This document shows positions 1-11,310 of a DNA stretch of 64,000 nt, piece after piece. Every line of letters starts with the position of its first letter. Position 1 is the stretch's first letter. The DNA is from Aquila chrysaetos chrysaetos (taxonomy: Eukaryota; Chordata; Aves; Accipitriformes; Accipitridae). Under the pieces are notes generated by a model. The model was not told where the DNA came from, did not search any database, and was given only the letters and a program-made list of their open reading frames with translations. The DNA is taken from positions 197,838-261,837 of the forward strand of contig NW_024470327.1 in assembly GCF_900496995.4 (NCBI RefSeq). Reading direction: 5' to 3'. The translations under genes were made by a program, and so were the position numbers.

Positions 1-1055
1 CAAAAATATAAGAGCAAATCGTTACCTGCAGTCAGTGTACTTTATCGGTAATGACTTCTTCAGGAAGAGGTGCCAGCGCTGCTCTCTCGTCTCTGTACGA
101 TTTAGTGGCCATCGGCGTACTGCATAGCACTGTTGGGGTGGGATTCATTCCTAAATGAATACAGAATCGATACGCTATGAATCATCATCGATTGAAGTTA
201 TTAACAGTTTACAAGCAATGCTGGTTTGTATCGTTTATGGATTGTTACCTACCGATTGATTTAACGCTATGCGGTAATACTCTTTCTGGCAGTTCATTAA
301 ATAACAAAACTATTCCATTCATTCATGCTATGCGTGCATCCACTCATTAATAGCCGGAGAAGGAATACATACATACATACATACACATGCACATGCATAC
401 ATACCAGTTGATCATCGAGGATTAAATATTACTCCATTAGTAATAAGTATTAGTAATTACCGACTCATAAAGTTCAATTGTACTTCTTAGGATCTTGTGA
501 TGCTCTTTGTTAACATTACCGTTATCGGGCCGCTTCATTATCGCGCATTAATTATTTATTAGTTTTTACTCCGCGTCAGTCTTACTCACCGTTGTTACTC
601 TTTCTTATCAAGCGATACTTACTTGTTAAGTAATTGCCATCGATGACGCGTGCGCCTTCCGTAGGCCGGCTCCTGTTCCTCACCCAGCACTCATTCTTGA
701 TCGAGTCATTCGTTACAAATGTGAGCTCGATCCGGTGGATGTTAATCAATTCCAGCAGAAGTTGGCCTGTATCGCCCTGTTGAAAATTACTAATTTACAT
801 ATGAGTTACCGGTTCATTAATCATTCATTACATTCCTTAACCGCAGGGCTAGTGTATGTTAATTCTATCAACAATTCATGGGGAGCGATACATTAATCTC
901 TATCCCAAGCCAGCCCTGCCCCACTGGCCTCCGTGCAGACCACCCACCTGCCCCGTCCCAGAAGAGTTCTGCGTTAAGAAGCGCAACGCCCACACCCCGT
1001 TCCTTTTTTATTATCATTTCCTTATCTATTTATTTTCTTGGTCTTTCCTCCCCAG
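1..1055. other. AT-rich intergenic DNA without a gene
   Basis: No reading frame here resembles a known protein. The stretch is rich in short CATT/ATTA-type words, which looks like decayed simple repeat. The last four bases, CCAG, are the target-site duplication of the adjoining provirus. Confidence 0.6.
367..405. repeat. (CATA)n-type microsatellite
   Basis: Tandem CATA units followed by degenerate CACATG/CATACA units. Simple repeat with no further feature. Confidence 0.8.
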
Positions 1056-1499
1056 TGAGACAAGGGGAGTCAAAAGAATCTCAGTAGACATAATAAAGGA
1101 GGATGAAAGATGATGTTTAGCGCTTACATTGTTGAAATTAGCTGACATAGAGACAGTCCTTGATAAGAAGAGCTGGTCCTAAGAACCAGCCAATAAGGTA
1201 AAGACAGTTCCTGATAAGAAGCAGGAGCAGGCCTCAAGAGCCAGCTAAGACTGGTCTTGCGGCTTGGGTGAATACCAAGAAATCACTCAGCCTGCGCAAG
1301 AAGAAAGGTTACTAGCGGTGACGAAGAGGAGTCATCTATCTTCATCTCTGCGACCACCAGACGACCACCATAAAGAGGCACTGCGCAAGCGCAGTTGAGA
1401 GGAGACTATGGAAATGACCTCTTGGAACTCATTTTAATATGAAGCGGGGACAGGTCATGCATATGTATAGGCGTATTGTGAATACGTAACACTTGACTG

Positions 1500-1505
1500 T
1501 ATAAA
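1500..1505 (+). promoter_or_regulatory. ERV-A LTR TATA box
   Basis: TATAAA lies about 75 bases upstream of the AATAAA, defining the U3/R region of the LTR. The same motif is preserved in the shortened 3' LTR. Confidence 0.75.
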
Positions 1506-1574
1506 CTTGAAACTAACTGCCGACTCGGGCGCACACGACTTTGGTGGGACTACCCCCCGTGCTGCCCAGCGCTG

Positions 1575-1580
1575 AATAAA
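1575..1580 (+). terminator. ERV-A LTR polyadenylation signal
   Basis: AATAAA is 50 bases from the LTR end, in the usual R-region position. It is conserved in the 3' LTR. Confidence 0.8.
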
Positions 1581-1633
1581 CATACCTACTTTACAATCTC
1601 ACTGATTGTGGAGTCCGTTTCCGCACGTCAATT

Positions 1634-1651
1634 TGGCGAGCCAGGCAGGAG
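1634..1651 (+). other. ERV-A primer binding site, tRNA-Arg-like
   Basis: Three bases past the LTR the sequence TGGCGAGCCAGGCAGGAG is complementary to the 3' end of vertebrate tRNA-Arg(ACG), recalled from memory, with about one mismatch in 18. This marks the start site for minus-strand DNA synthesis and classes the element as R-type. Confidence 0.75.
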
Positions 1652-2576
1652 GCTCTCTGCTCGGCTGCGGGACCGACTGCGGAGCGGACTCCCCTCGGCG
1701 CGCCCCGAGCACTTTCCTCAGAGGGGCCTCCGCTGCCAGCCGCTCACCGCGGGAGCAGACAACGACCTCCTGAAGCCGCGGACCAAACGGTATGTTTCAC
1801 AGAGGGAGCCTGTAAAGGTACAGGCCGGGGCAGCTGGTAAATCGCACAGAGACGTCTGGCGTGCAGCAGAGTCCCCGTATGGGAGGAGGGTACCCTGTAT
1901 CGTAAAAAAGGGGGGATTTGCTGACCGATAGAGCGGCCGCTAGCGATCTTGGAGGTAGATCGAGCAAATCCGGGGTGACCGCTGCATCCCAGTATCGGGA
2001 GCCAGGACGGACCTGTCGATGACTGGTATATAAGAGGCAGGAGAAGGGTAAGCGGACCCCCTCGCAATTGTGCTTGGTTTACTTTTGCAGCTGCTGAAAG
2101 GTTGTCAACTGGAGTGATGATTGTATGATGTGAATGTTTGGAAGTTTATGTTAAAGATTTTGTGTGGGTGTGTGGAAATGATATGTTGAAATTTATAGGT
2201 GTATGTATGTTTATTAATGTGTGAATGTCTTTACGTCTTAATAGGGGTGATTCCCTGTTTTGTATGTGGGCTTGCAACTGGACTATATAATAATTAGCAA
2301 TTAGCATCCAGCTTGGGTTTTGTTGAAGTGTAAATCTTGTGGGAGGAGGTGGTACTGAACATCTAACAGACGGAAACCAGACTGCCTTGAGTGTTTTCCC
2401 AAATTCCACACTTCTATGATGGGGAAAGAGCTTACTAAGAATCCGAAATAGTGAGATTGGTGTGGAAGGGAAAATTTAATTCCAGAAATTTGGGACGTGT
2501 GGGAAGAAAACTGGGGGAAGACTATAAAGAAGTGTAAGAAACGATTTGCATGGAAACTTATTAAAGGAGTACTAAA
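1652..2576 (+). other. ERV-A untranslated leader
   Basis: About 0.9 kb between primer site and gag. No convincing protein is encoded. The leader would carry the packaging signal and the env splice donor, but I cannot place either firmly. Confidence 0.5.
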
Positions 2577-4050
2577 ATGGGAAACAATCAAGGAGGAGTA
2601 TTGAGGAAGAGTCCTTTGGGTTGTGTAATTGCCCACTGGAAAGATATTGTTGGGACCCGTTGGAGGGTCGGAAAGTAAAAAGAACCTTATTAAATACTGC
2701 AATCAATGGTGGCCGTTGTATAAGTTAGAAGGTGACGCTAAGTGGCCACTTAATGGGTCAAGAGATTATAATACTCTATTACAACTAATGCTGTTTTTAA
2801 GGAGAGAAGGAAAATGGGATGAGGTTTCGTATGCAGACATGTTTTTCACCCTCCGAAATCATCCGGAGTGGCAAAGGGACTGTGGAATGGTACCCCCACA
2901 GGACCCCATGGTGCTTGCACTTGAGCGAGAGAACAACAAGGAGCTTAGAGGTAAACTGAGGCGGTGTTGTTCGGCATGTAGTATTGGACAAAGATGTACT
3001 AAGGCAAATAAAATCCATCAGGTACCAGAACAAGATCTAACTGATTTGTTTAAGCCTCCCCCTCGATCACAGGAACAGGATGCAGACTCGGATAGAACTC
3101 CAACCCCCCCGAACAGCCCCGTATCTTCCCGCACTAGGAAGAAAACTACCTCAACAGCTTTACAAGCACCTCTCCGAGAGGCAGTGGGGCCGGATGGGGG
3201 GACGATGTTAATCAAAGCACCCTTTTCTACTGCTGACCTAGGGGAATGGAAAAAGGTTGCAAAAGATTATAGGAGTGATCCGATAGGTGTAACTAAGCAT
3301 TTCCAATTTATTGTAAAACAGCATAACCCTGACTGGAAGGATATACAGCTATTATTGGAATATATGACTGAGACAGAGAAACAGCTGATTTTAAAAACAG
3401 CAGGGCACCTTGCTGAAGACCATTATAAGATTACAGGAGGGGACATTAAGGAATATTTCCCTCTCCAAGACCCAAAGTGGGATGTTAATAGATCTGCACA
3501 TATGGAAAGATTGCAGGGGTATCAGGAGTGGATTGCAAAAGGAATGGAGAAAGCAATCCCCAAAACTATAAATTGGTCAGCTTTATATGCAGTTAAACAG
3601 AGTCCTTCCGAGTCTCCATCTGAATTCCTGGATCGACTGAGGGATGTAATGCGCCACAGCACACCGCTAGATCCTGGGTCAGAGGTAGGAATACAACAAT
3701 TAGTCTCCCTGCTTTTGGGTCAATCTACAAGGGATATAAGGCGTAAACTTCAGAAATTACGACCTACAGAGAGTAGGCATCATTGTTCATCAGAGAGTTC
3801 ATCATTGTCGGATGAAGCATGGAGAGTATTTAGTAACAGAGAGGAAGGATACAGGCAAGGGCAAAAGAAATTACTGGCTGTTATCCAGGAAGAAAGAGGA
3901 AGAGGGCCTAGACGAGACTTGCCCCGACTCGGCAAGGATCAATGTGCTTTGTGTAAGAAATTTGGTCATTGGAAAAAGGAATGCCCAAGGAACAAGGAGG
4001 ATCAGAGGGCTCAAACAGGAAGAACGGTAGCCCATGTGAAGGGAGATTGA
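2577..4050 (+). pseudogene. gag: ERV-A gag, frameshifted near its start
   Basis: Gag builds the immature particle at the plasma membrane. An ATG at 2,577 starts M-G-N-N, a myristoylation-type N-terminus, but this frame stops after about 35 codons. The remaining matrix, capsid and nucleocapsid sequence runs open in another frame from about 2,629 to 4,050, so one frameshift separates the membrane-anchor start from the body. The linker at about 3,040-3,180 is proline-rich, as in gammaretroviral p12-like regions. One CCHC zinc knuckle (C-x2-C-x4-H-x4-C) is at about 3,950-3,991. The frame ends in TGA, and the protease follows in the same frame. Family assignment is firm; the copy cannot make full Gag without repair. 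Confidence 0.88.
4048..4050 (+). promoter_or_regulatory. ERV-A gag/pro stop codon, probable UGA readthrough site
   Basis: gag and pro share one frame and are separated only by TGA followed by CGG. Gammaretroviruses make Gag-Pol by suppressing such a stop, usually UAG; a C after UGA is a leaky context. That this UGA was the ancestral recoding site, not a later mutation, is inference from its exact position at the gag/pro boundary. Confidence 0.6.
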
Positions 4051-5335
4051 CGGGAACCTGGGGAATCTACCCTAGCGGATCCACTGGTTATAATTAAGCT
4101 AGGGAAAACACAACAAGAGGAAGAATTTTTGGTAGATACAGGAGCAAGATACTCGGTTCTGAATCAAGCTTTGATGCCTCTGGGAGATGATTATGTCATG
4201 GTGAAAGGAGCGACTGGCCAAAGTGAAAAGGCATATTTTTGTAAACCTTTAAAATATAAATTAGGAAAACAGTGGGGCATTCATAAATTTTTATATATGC
4301 CCAACTCCCCAAAGGCACTTTTGGGAAAGGACTTGTTGGAACAATTGGGAGCAAAAATTGTATTCAAAAAGGGAGAAATTACTCTGGAGGTAAAAGATCA
4401 GCAATATGTTCAAATATTGAGCCTAACCTTAACCAGTCTCCCCCTAGAAGGAAGCATTAACGAGGACATCTTAAACCAAGTGTACCCAGGGGTATGGGCT
4501 ACTGATGCACCTGGAAGAGCGAAAAGTGCTCCACCTGTTGAAGTTAGGATCAAGGAAGGCCAAAAGCCGGTAAGAATTAAACAATATCCCCTAAAGAAGG
4601 AAGACAGAGAAGGAATCCGGCCAGTGATAGAAAAATTTTTGCAATTGGGATTATTAAAAGAATGTGAGTCTGAATTCAATACCCCTATATTACCTGTTCA
4701 GAAGCCCGATGGGTCATATCGGGTGGTCCAAGACTTACGGGCGGTGAATAAGATAACTGAAGATCTTTACCCAGTAGCGGCGAACCCATATACCCTGTTA
4801 ACTGTATTAACACCTGAATTGACTTGGTTTACTGTTTTAGATTTGAAGGATGCCTTCTTTTGCCTCCCTCTCCATGAAGCCAGCCAAAAATTATTTGCAT
4901 TTTAATGGGAAAACCCCAAAAGTGGTCGAAAGACCCAGCTCACTTGGACGGTGTTGCCACAAGGATTTAAGAATAGTCCTACCATTTTTGGCAATCAGCT
5001 TGTGAAAGACAGAATCCTGGGAAGCCCCGTCTGAGGAGGGGAAGCTGTTGCAGTACGTGGATGATATCCTGATCGCCACCAAAACAGAGAAAGATTGTAT
5101 GACGTGGACGGTGAGTCTGTTAAATTTTCTGGGACTCCAGGGGTACCGGGTATCCAAGAAAAAGGCACAGGTAATGCAACGCAAAGTGAATTACTTGGGC
5201 TATGAAATTAGTGCGGGACAAAGAACTTTGGGACAGGCCCGTAAAGAGGCAATATGTCAAACTCAGAGACCTCAGACAGTAAGAGTTACGGACTTTTCTG
5301 GGAATGACAGAGTGGTGCCGATTGTGGATCTATAA
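4051..5335 (+). pseudogene. pol: ERV-A protease and reverse transcriptase (broken)
   Basis: Protease begins in the gag frame; its active site is L-V-D-T-G-A at about 4,128-4,145. Reverse transcriptase follows, with the V-Q-D-L-R motif near 4,727 and the L-D-x-K-D-A-F-F motif near 4,838. A TAA at 4,903-4,905 interrupts the frame where relatives have an acidic residue. A frameshift follows within about 4,990-5,048, so the Y-V-D-D catalytic motif (5,054-5,065) is read in another frame up to 5,335. A second shift near 5,304-5,335 moves into the frame of the RNase H part. Enzyme function is lost in this copy. Confidence 0.9.
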
Positions 5336-7571
5336 TTATGGATTGCTTGTTAAACCACTGTATGCGTTGACAGCCACTGAGCAGAAACACCTTGAGTGGA
5401 ACAAGGAGACCAAACGAGCCTTTGAGCTTTTGAAAAAGGCTTTGATGTCGGCCCCGGCCTTAGGACTCCCAGATGTGAGTAAGCCATTCCTTCTTTACTC
5501 CCATGAGAAGCAGGGCATTGCCCTGGGAATATTAGCACAAAACCTGGGTCCATATCGACAGGCAGTTGCCTACTTCTCTAAGCAGTTAGACACGACTGCA
5601 AAAGGTTGGCCTGGATGCCTGCGGGTGGTTGCGGCTGTGATACTGAATACACAGGAAGCCCGAAAGTTTACTCTGGGCCAGAAAATGACTGTTCTGGTGT
5701 CTCGCACAGTATCAGCAGTACTGGAAGCAAAAGGTGGACATTGGCTCTCTCCACAAAGATTCCTGAGATATCAAGCTATATTGGTAGAGCAGGATGATGT
5801 GGAGATTGTAGTCACCAACATTGTTAACCCAGCTTCTTTTCTCAGCGGGAACACAGGAGAACCAGTACATCATGACTGTTTGGAAACCATTGAAGCAACA
5901 TACGCCAGTCGCCCAGACCTGAAAGACAGCCCCACGGAAAACGGGGAAACGTGGTTCACAGACGGAAGCAGTTACGTCCTAAATGGTAATCGACATGCGG
6001 GATATGCCGTCACCACCAGCCAAGAGGTAATAGAATCAGGGGCTTTGCCCATGAACACTTCCGCACAGAAGGCAGAAATAATTGCTCTAACCCGCGCCCT
6101 GGAGTTGGCCCAGGGCAAAGTTGTGAACATTTATACAGACTCAAAATATGCCTTTGGAGTTGTACATGCACATGGAGCAATTTGGAAGGAGAGAGGACTA
6201 CTGAGTTCTCAAGGGAAAAATATCAAACACGCAGAAGAAATTCTGAAGTTACTGGAAGCTGTCCAGCTCCCTAAGAAAGTAGCAATTATGCATATTAAGG
6301 CACACCAGAAAGCGAGCTCAGATTTGGAAAAAGGGAACGAGCTGGCGGACAGAGAGGCAAAACAAGTGGCCAAAACAAAGGTAAAAACAGAAGGGGCTTT
6401 AATTCCGGATAGGCAGATCTCCCTAGAAGGTAAGCCAGAATACACCAAGGAAGATCAGAAGCTCATTACAGATTTAGAAGGGTCATATAATGAGGAAGGG
6501 TGGGCTCATACCCCACAAGGAAAGCTAATCGTTCCCTCTTGCTTATTATGGCATTTGATACGGGAGGAACATAGGAAAAGACATTGGGGAACAGAGGCTC
6601 TGTATAATCATTTGATAAGAGAAATTGTGGCTAGAAATTTATACACCACGGTGAGACAGGTGACTCAACAGTGTGATCTTTGCCTCCAGACTAATCCTAA
6701 GAATACCCCCAAGCCAGAAATGGGCCAGATTGGAAAAGGCAATGGGCCTGGACAACAATGGCAAATTGATTTTACAGAACTTCCAAGAAAAGGGGGGTAT
6801 CGATATTTATTGGTATTAACTGATACCTTTTCAGGTTGGCCAGAAGCATTCCCAACAAGAACGGCTAAAGCTCGGGAGGTAACTAAAATACTAGTACAAG
6901 AGATAATACCACGTTTTGGGGTTCCAGCAACCATATCCTCTGACAGAGGACCACATTTTGTCTCAAAAATAGTACAACAAATTAGCCGCCATTTAGGTAT
7001 AGATTGGCAGCTTCATACTCCGTATCACCCCCAGTCGAGTGGTCAAGAGGAAAAAATGAACCACTTAATCAAACAGCAAATTGTGAAATTAGGACAAGAA
7101 GCGAATTTGACATGGCCTCAGTCTCTCCCTTTAGCCCTTCTGCATATACGAAGAAGACCAAGGGCGAAAGAAGGACTGAGCCCCTTTGAAATTCTGTATG
7201 GACAACCCTATGGGATACAGAGAGGGGTGTCTGTACAAGCGGGGGATGAAATTATGACTTCTTACATGGTAGCATTAGGTAAGCAACTTAATAAAATCAG
7301 GAAGCATGTGGTAGGGACTCGAGGGAGAGGTTTGGATGGGCCTGTACATAATATACAACCAGGAGATTATGTGTATATAAAGTCTCTTACAGAAAAAACT
7401 CTGGAGCCGCAGTGGGAAGGACCATTTCAAGTATTACTTACCTCCTTCACCGCGATTAGGATCAAGGAACAGAGCGCCTGGATCCATCACACTAGGGTGA
7501 AGAAGGCACCCAAAGGACAATGGACTTCACAAGAAAAGGGACCTTTGAAGCTCAAATTTGTAAGACATTGA
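5304..7571 (+). pseudogene. pol: ERV-A RT connection, RNase H and integrase (long open segment)
   Basis: A 755-codon open segment holds the end of reverse transcriptase, RNase H and integrase. RNase H acidic residues are visible at F-T-D-G-S-S (about 5,955), the K-A-E motif (about 6,070), T-D-S-K-Y-A (about 6,136) and N-E-L-A-D-R (about 6,336). Integrase has an HHCC zinc-binding region ending C-D-L-C near 6,672. Its catalytic triad is D in I-D-F-T-E (about 6,765), D in S-D-R-G-P (about 6,940), and E in the S-S-G-Q-E-E motif (about 7,036). The usual Val before the catalytic Glu is replaced by Glu. An SH3-like C-terminus (G-D-Y-V; W-E-G-P-F) closes it. It overlaps the env start by 52 bases, as in gammaretroviruses. 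Confidence 0.92.
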
Positions 7572-8870
7572 TTGTCATGCTCCTCAGTTGGACCTTGCCC
7601 AAGGGGCAGGCTTGGGATCGAAATACTTATTTAAATATGACAGAGAGTATCTCAAAAGTACTAAATTTATCAGATTGTTGGGTATGTAATCCCCTTCCTC
7701 AGGGGAACATGGAACTCCCCTTTCTAGGAGTCCCAACCACAAATTGGACATCTCTTATTAAAGATGGGCCAGACAGGAATGGATTATGCCTTTATGGAAA
7801 GGGAAATACCCAGCGGGGACCCAGCTTTGATCTGGAGGTACCTGACCCTAAAGAGGTCTTAATTACTGGCCGTTGCTTAAATATTACTGATAATATTTGG
7901 GGAGACATGGATAATTGTAGCCTTGCGGAAAATCTGGGAACTTTTGATAAAGGAAAATTAGAACGTCTTGGACTGAACTTAACTATCAGTTTATATTATA
8001 TCCGGAAACCAAAGAGGGGGCCAGAAAAGAAGGGGCAAGAACAAGATAGAAGGGAGACACATCTCGGTCCAAGATGCAACACAGGGCCCGGATACTGGTG
8101 GCTCTGTGGGGATGGCAGGGCCAGAAAGAGTTTACCCCAGAACTGGAAGGGACACTGTGTTCGGGGGTACCTTGCACCTCAGATCAGTATATTCGAGGGA
8201 GCTTCGCCTCCCCGAGGGTTTTTGAGAACACCTTGGCTCCGTGTAAAACGGACTGAAAACCCACTAATTATTCGAGGTACTAGGTACCATAGTTTTGTCC
8301 GATGGCTAATCCCCTCTTTAGGGGTAAGCGAGTTGGAGAAAGCTATCGTGAATATATCTGCTACATTAGAAGTTATAGAAAAAAGCTACAATTGATGCAA
8401 TTCAAGGGCTGCAACTGGAAATACAATCCCTAAGTAAAGTAGTACTCCAAAATAGAATGGGATTGGACATGCTTTTAGCAAAAGAAGGGGGCTTATGTGT
8501 AGTTATAAACCAAACCTGCTGTACCTATATCAATCAAAACCAACAAATTGAAACAGATCTTGAAGAGATATGGGAAAAGACTAGAATACTACATGAAGCT
8601 TCCCAAGATGACACTTCTTGGGACTTGACAGACATATTAGAAAAATTAACCTCCTGGCTGCCAAATTTGACATGGTTGAAGCAATTGTTTGTCACTATAA
8701 TAATCATTATTCTCTTGTCTGTGGTTCTTGGCATAGTGGTTCGATGTGGCCTTTTGTGCTGTAGGAGTACAGGAGACTCTTACAGTGAATGGAAAAAGAA
8801 TCAGTTACGACGAAAACTCGAGACCAACAAATACTTTGAGAAGATGCTAGATAGGGAGATAATGTATTAG
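7520..8870 (+). pseudogene. env: ERV-A env, frameshifted between SU and TM
   Basis: The surface-subunit segment (7,520-8,395) opens with a hydrophobic signal-like stretch (L-I-V-M-L-L-S-W). It has a C-W-V-C motif at about 7,677-7,688 and several N-x-S/T sites. The frame breaks near 8,390-8,456. The TM segment (8,457-8,870) holds the immunosuppressive-type region followed by C-x6-CC, then a membrane span rich in Ile/Val/Leu (about 8,690-8,760) and a short basic tail. A strong furin site and hydrophobic fusion peptide are not evident where expected, which suggests further decay. It cannot yield a complete glycoprotein as it stands. Confidence 0.87.
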
Positions 8871-8913
8871 AAGTACGAGGATTAGATATAGTAAAAGAAT
8901 TTACTATTTTCTA

Positions 8914-8926
8914 GAAAAGGGGGGAC
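8914..8926 (+). other. ERV-A polypurine tract
   Basis: A purine run (AGAAAAGGGGGGA) directly abuts the TG of the 3' LTR, the expected plus-strand primer position. Confidence 0.75.
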
Positions 8927-9126
8927 TGAGACAAGGGGAGTCAAGACAGGTCATGCATATGTATAGGCGTATTGTGAATATGTAACACTTGACTGTATAA
9001 ACTTGAAACTAACTGCCGAGTCGGGCGCGCACGACTTTGGTGGGACTACCCCCCGTGCTGCCCAGCGCTGAATAAACATACCTACTCTACAATCTCACTG
9101 ATTGTGGAGTCTGTTTCCGCACGTCA
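8927..9126 (+). repeat. ERV-A 3' LTR with most of U3 deleted (200 bp)
   Basis: The start and the last roughly 180 bases match the 5' LTR, but about 375 bases corresponding to 1,075-1,448 are missing. This removes the U3 direct repeats. TATA box, AATAAA and U5 remain. It is followed by the CCAG duplication. Confidence 0.92.
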
Positions 9127-10079
9127 CCAGCCCCCCCACCCCCCTGCCCTTGCCTTTTTTTAATTCTTTATCTCGCTGTCAGGGGCTGCGGACCAGGCAG
9201 AGGTGGCGGTGGCCACATCCCCCCCACCCAGCCACCTGAAGGAGGGCGGGTGACTTTAGAGCCCTGCGGGTGGCGGCCCTGCACCCTGCCTCTCCCGGGC
9301 AGGGCTTCTTCTTGATCCACCCACATTCAAGCAAAAGCCGGTTCGTCCCGGTCATCCAGCTCTGCCATGATGGGCAGCCGAGGGGTCGCGCAGCCCTCGT
9401 GCGTTCCCCGCCTGTCGGTCGTCACCGGATGCTCCTTTTGCCCACACCTTCCCCCTACCCCACTGCGTTTTCCCGGGACGGGCCTCCGTCCCGAGAAAGC
9501 CTCTCCAAGGACACGGCCGGCCTCCGCGGGACGGCAGTCTCGCAGGCCTCTGAAAAACGTCAGTCGGCTGCGCTGCCTGACAAGCGGTCCCCGTGGCCGA
9601 GGCTGACTTTAGCCGAGCATCCTCGGAGACGAGGAGCTCACGTGGCCGCCGTGCTGGCTGACCGGCCCACCCTGGGGCCGTTTCCCCCCCCCGGCTCCCG
9701 TCACTGAAGGAGTGGCCCCCCACCGCCACCTAAGGCCGCTGGGCCCATCCTCACCACTCGAACGCATCCCGCTGGTGACAGAGCCGCCGCCGGCCCTCTG
9801 TTAGAAGTGCGTCGCGCCTCTCCGGCAGCCCTGGCTGGGGCCCTGGGGCCCCAGGTCTCTGCCCAGGCCGAGGCACGCGGCTGCTGCTTTCCCAGGGACG
9901 GGTCCGACCGGGAGCCGAGCGCATCGCCCGTAGGCAGGCACGGGCGCAGGCCGGACGTCGACGCGGCCGACCACGCGGGCTGCAAGAGAGAAAGCGGCGT
10001 TAGCGACGTAGTTACAATTCTTTCTCATTTCCCTCTGCCTGCGCGCCCGCACCCCGCCAAAACGGACCCCTGGCCCGAA

Positions 10080-10530
10080 CGCCCACCGCCCGCTGCTGCA
10101 CGCGCTCACCCGCCCGAACAGGGCCGCAGGCCGAACCCTCCGCCCGCCGCCGCGCTCCCACACGTGCGCTCACGCACGCGCACCCCCGAACAGGCCCCCC
10201 CACCACCACCCGGCCGGAACCACCCGCCCGCCGCCTCGCTCACACAGACACGCACGCACCCCCCCCCCCCCCGAAACAGGTCCCCGCCCCAAACCTCCCG
10301 CCCGCCACCGCATCCACTCGCACGTGCCTACACACGTGCGCACCCCCCCCCGCGACAGGCCCCCCCAGCCCAAACCCTCCACCCGCTGCCCCGCTCACAG
10401 TCGTGTGCTCAAGACGTGCACGCGCGCGCCCCCCCTCCGAAACAGGCCCCCGGGCCGACCCCCGCCCCGGGCCCGCCGCTGCACGCACTAGCGCGTGCGC
10501 GCACACGCACCGCCCCCCCCCCGCGCAGCC
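10080..10530. repeat. Imperfect GC-rich minisatellite, about five units of roughly 80 bp
   Basis: Each unit contains a CGAACAGGCCC or CGAAACAGG-type core, then CCGCCCGCCGCC, then CGCTCACACRYGYGC. Copies are diverged and separated by C-runs of 8 to 14 bases. It explains the long low-complexity frames across this stretch. Confidence 0.7.
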
Positions 10531-11250
10531 CCCCCCCCCATCCCTCCCCTTGCCACGCAGTTCGCGGCGAGCCTGGCTGCCCCTGCTCCCGCCTTCCGCC
10601 ACCAGGTTTGCCGCCCCGGGGATGGAAGGCGGGAGACTTTAGGACCCTGCGGCGTCCCTGCCGGCTCCGTGCCCGGGCGGGAGAGGGGAGTCCCCGGCGC
10701 CGTGCCGTCTCTAAACCCCAGCTGCCGAGTCGCTATCCTGCCGTGCCCATGCCCCGGCTCCCGCCTTTCTTTCTCAGTCAGCCACGCAATCGCCCTGTTG
10801 CACTCCTGCCCGCCCCCGCCGCGGGTGGAAAACTAAACGACCGGGAGAGGGGGAGGACGGGGGACAGAAGTAAAAAAAACTCCAACCGATCCAAACAGAA
10901 ATCTTCTCCGAAAAGAGACACCATCCCCCCTCGCCAGCCTACCTCTGCGCCAGGCTCCCCGCCTGCTCGCCAGCCGCTCTCGCCCGCCTCTTTGCCAGCC
11001 TCCTTTCCCTGCCGCTGCTGCCGCCACGACTGAGCAGCAGACCGTTGCCGTGGCGGGAAACACCACAGTTTCCGGGGGCCCCGTTGCCGGGCTGCAGACC
11101 ACCACCCCCTCCCCCCGCCCTGTCTCCGGGGCGCCGGAGAGTCTGCGATCGGGTGGAGCTACTGGCCTGCAGGTCCGGGACTGCAGCGCGGGGAGGGAGG
11201 GGGAGCACACCCCTGCAGCGGTGCGTGTATCTGTTTGTGCTTGCGTCGCT

Positions 11251-11276
11251 CTGTGTGTGTGTGTGTGTGTGTGTGT
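11251..11276. repeat. (GT)n microsatellite
   Basis: Uninterrupted GT dinucleotides close to the ERV-B insertion point. Confidence 0.9.
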
Positions 11277-11310
11277 AAAATTTTTTGAAAAACTGGTTTT
11301 TGTTAATATT

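Larger units (their letters stand above)
1056..1630 (+). repeat. ERV-A 5' LTR (575 bp)
   Basis: Begins TGAGACAAGG and ends CACGTCA. The first 19 bases and the last roughly 180 bases match the 3' LTR at 8,927-9,126. U3 holds two diverged direct repeats of about 51 bp starting near 1,151 and 1,202 (AGACAGT-CTGATAAGAAG type), which look like an enhancer duplication. A TATA box and a poly(A) signal are in the expected order. Confidence 0.93.
1056..9126 (+). mobile_element. ERV-A: near-complete gamma-like endogenous retrovirus
   Basis: The order is LTR, primer site, gag, pro-pol, env, polypurine tract, LTR. It is bounded by the 4-bp target duplication CCAG (1,052-1,055 and 9,127-9,130). Gamma-type features are a single CCHC zinc knuckle, gag and pro in one frame separated by one stop codon, an Env TM with a C-x6-CC motif, and a 4-bp duplication. 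All three genes are broken by frameshifts or stops, so the copy is defective. In the LTR part present at both ends I count 5 differences in about 182 bases, so it is clearly older than ERV-B. Confidence 0.93.
9131..11305. other. GC-rich, CpG-rich DNA without a recognised gene
   Basis: Long reading frames occur on both strands, but they are proline/arginine/alanine-rich by-products of GC content and match no family I know. The stretch is continuous with 20,818-23,142 on the other side of ERV-B. It could be a CpG island or GC-rich repeat. Confidence 0.55.

Noticed and set aside
9807..11033. 408-codon plus-strand frame in the GC-rich block
   Set aside because: Pro/Arg-rich composition over a minisatellite, with equally long frames on the opposite strand; no start context or homologue.
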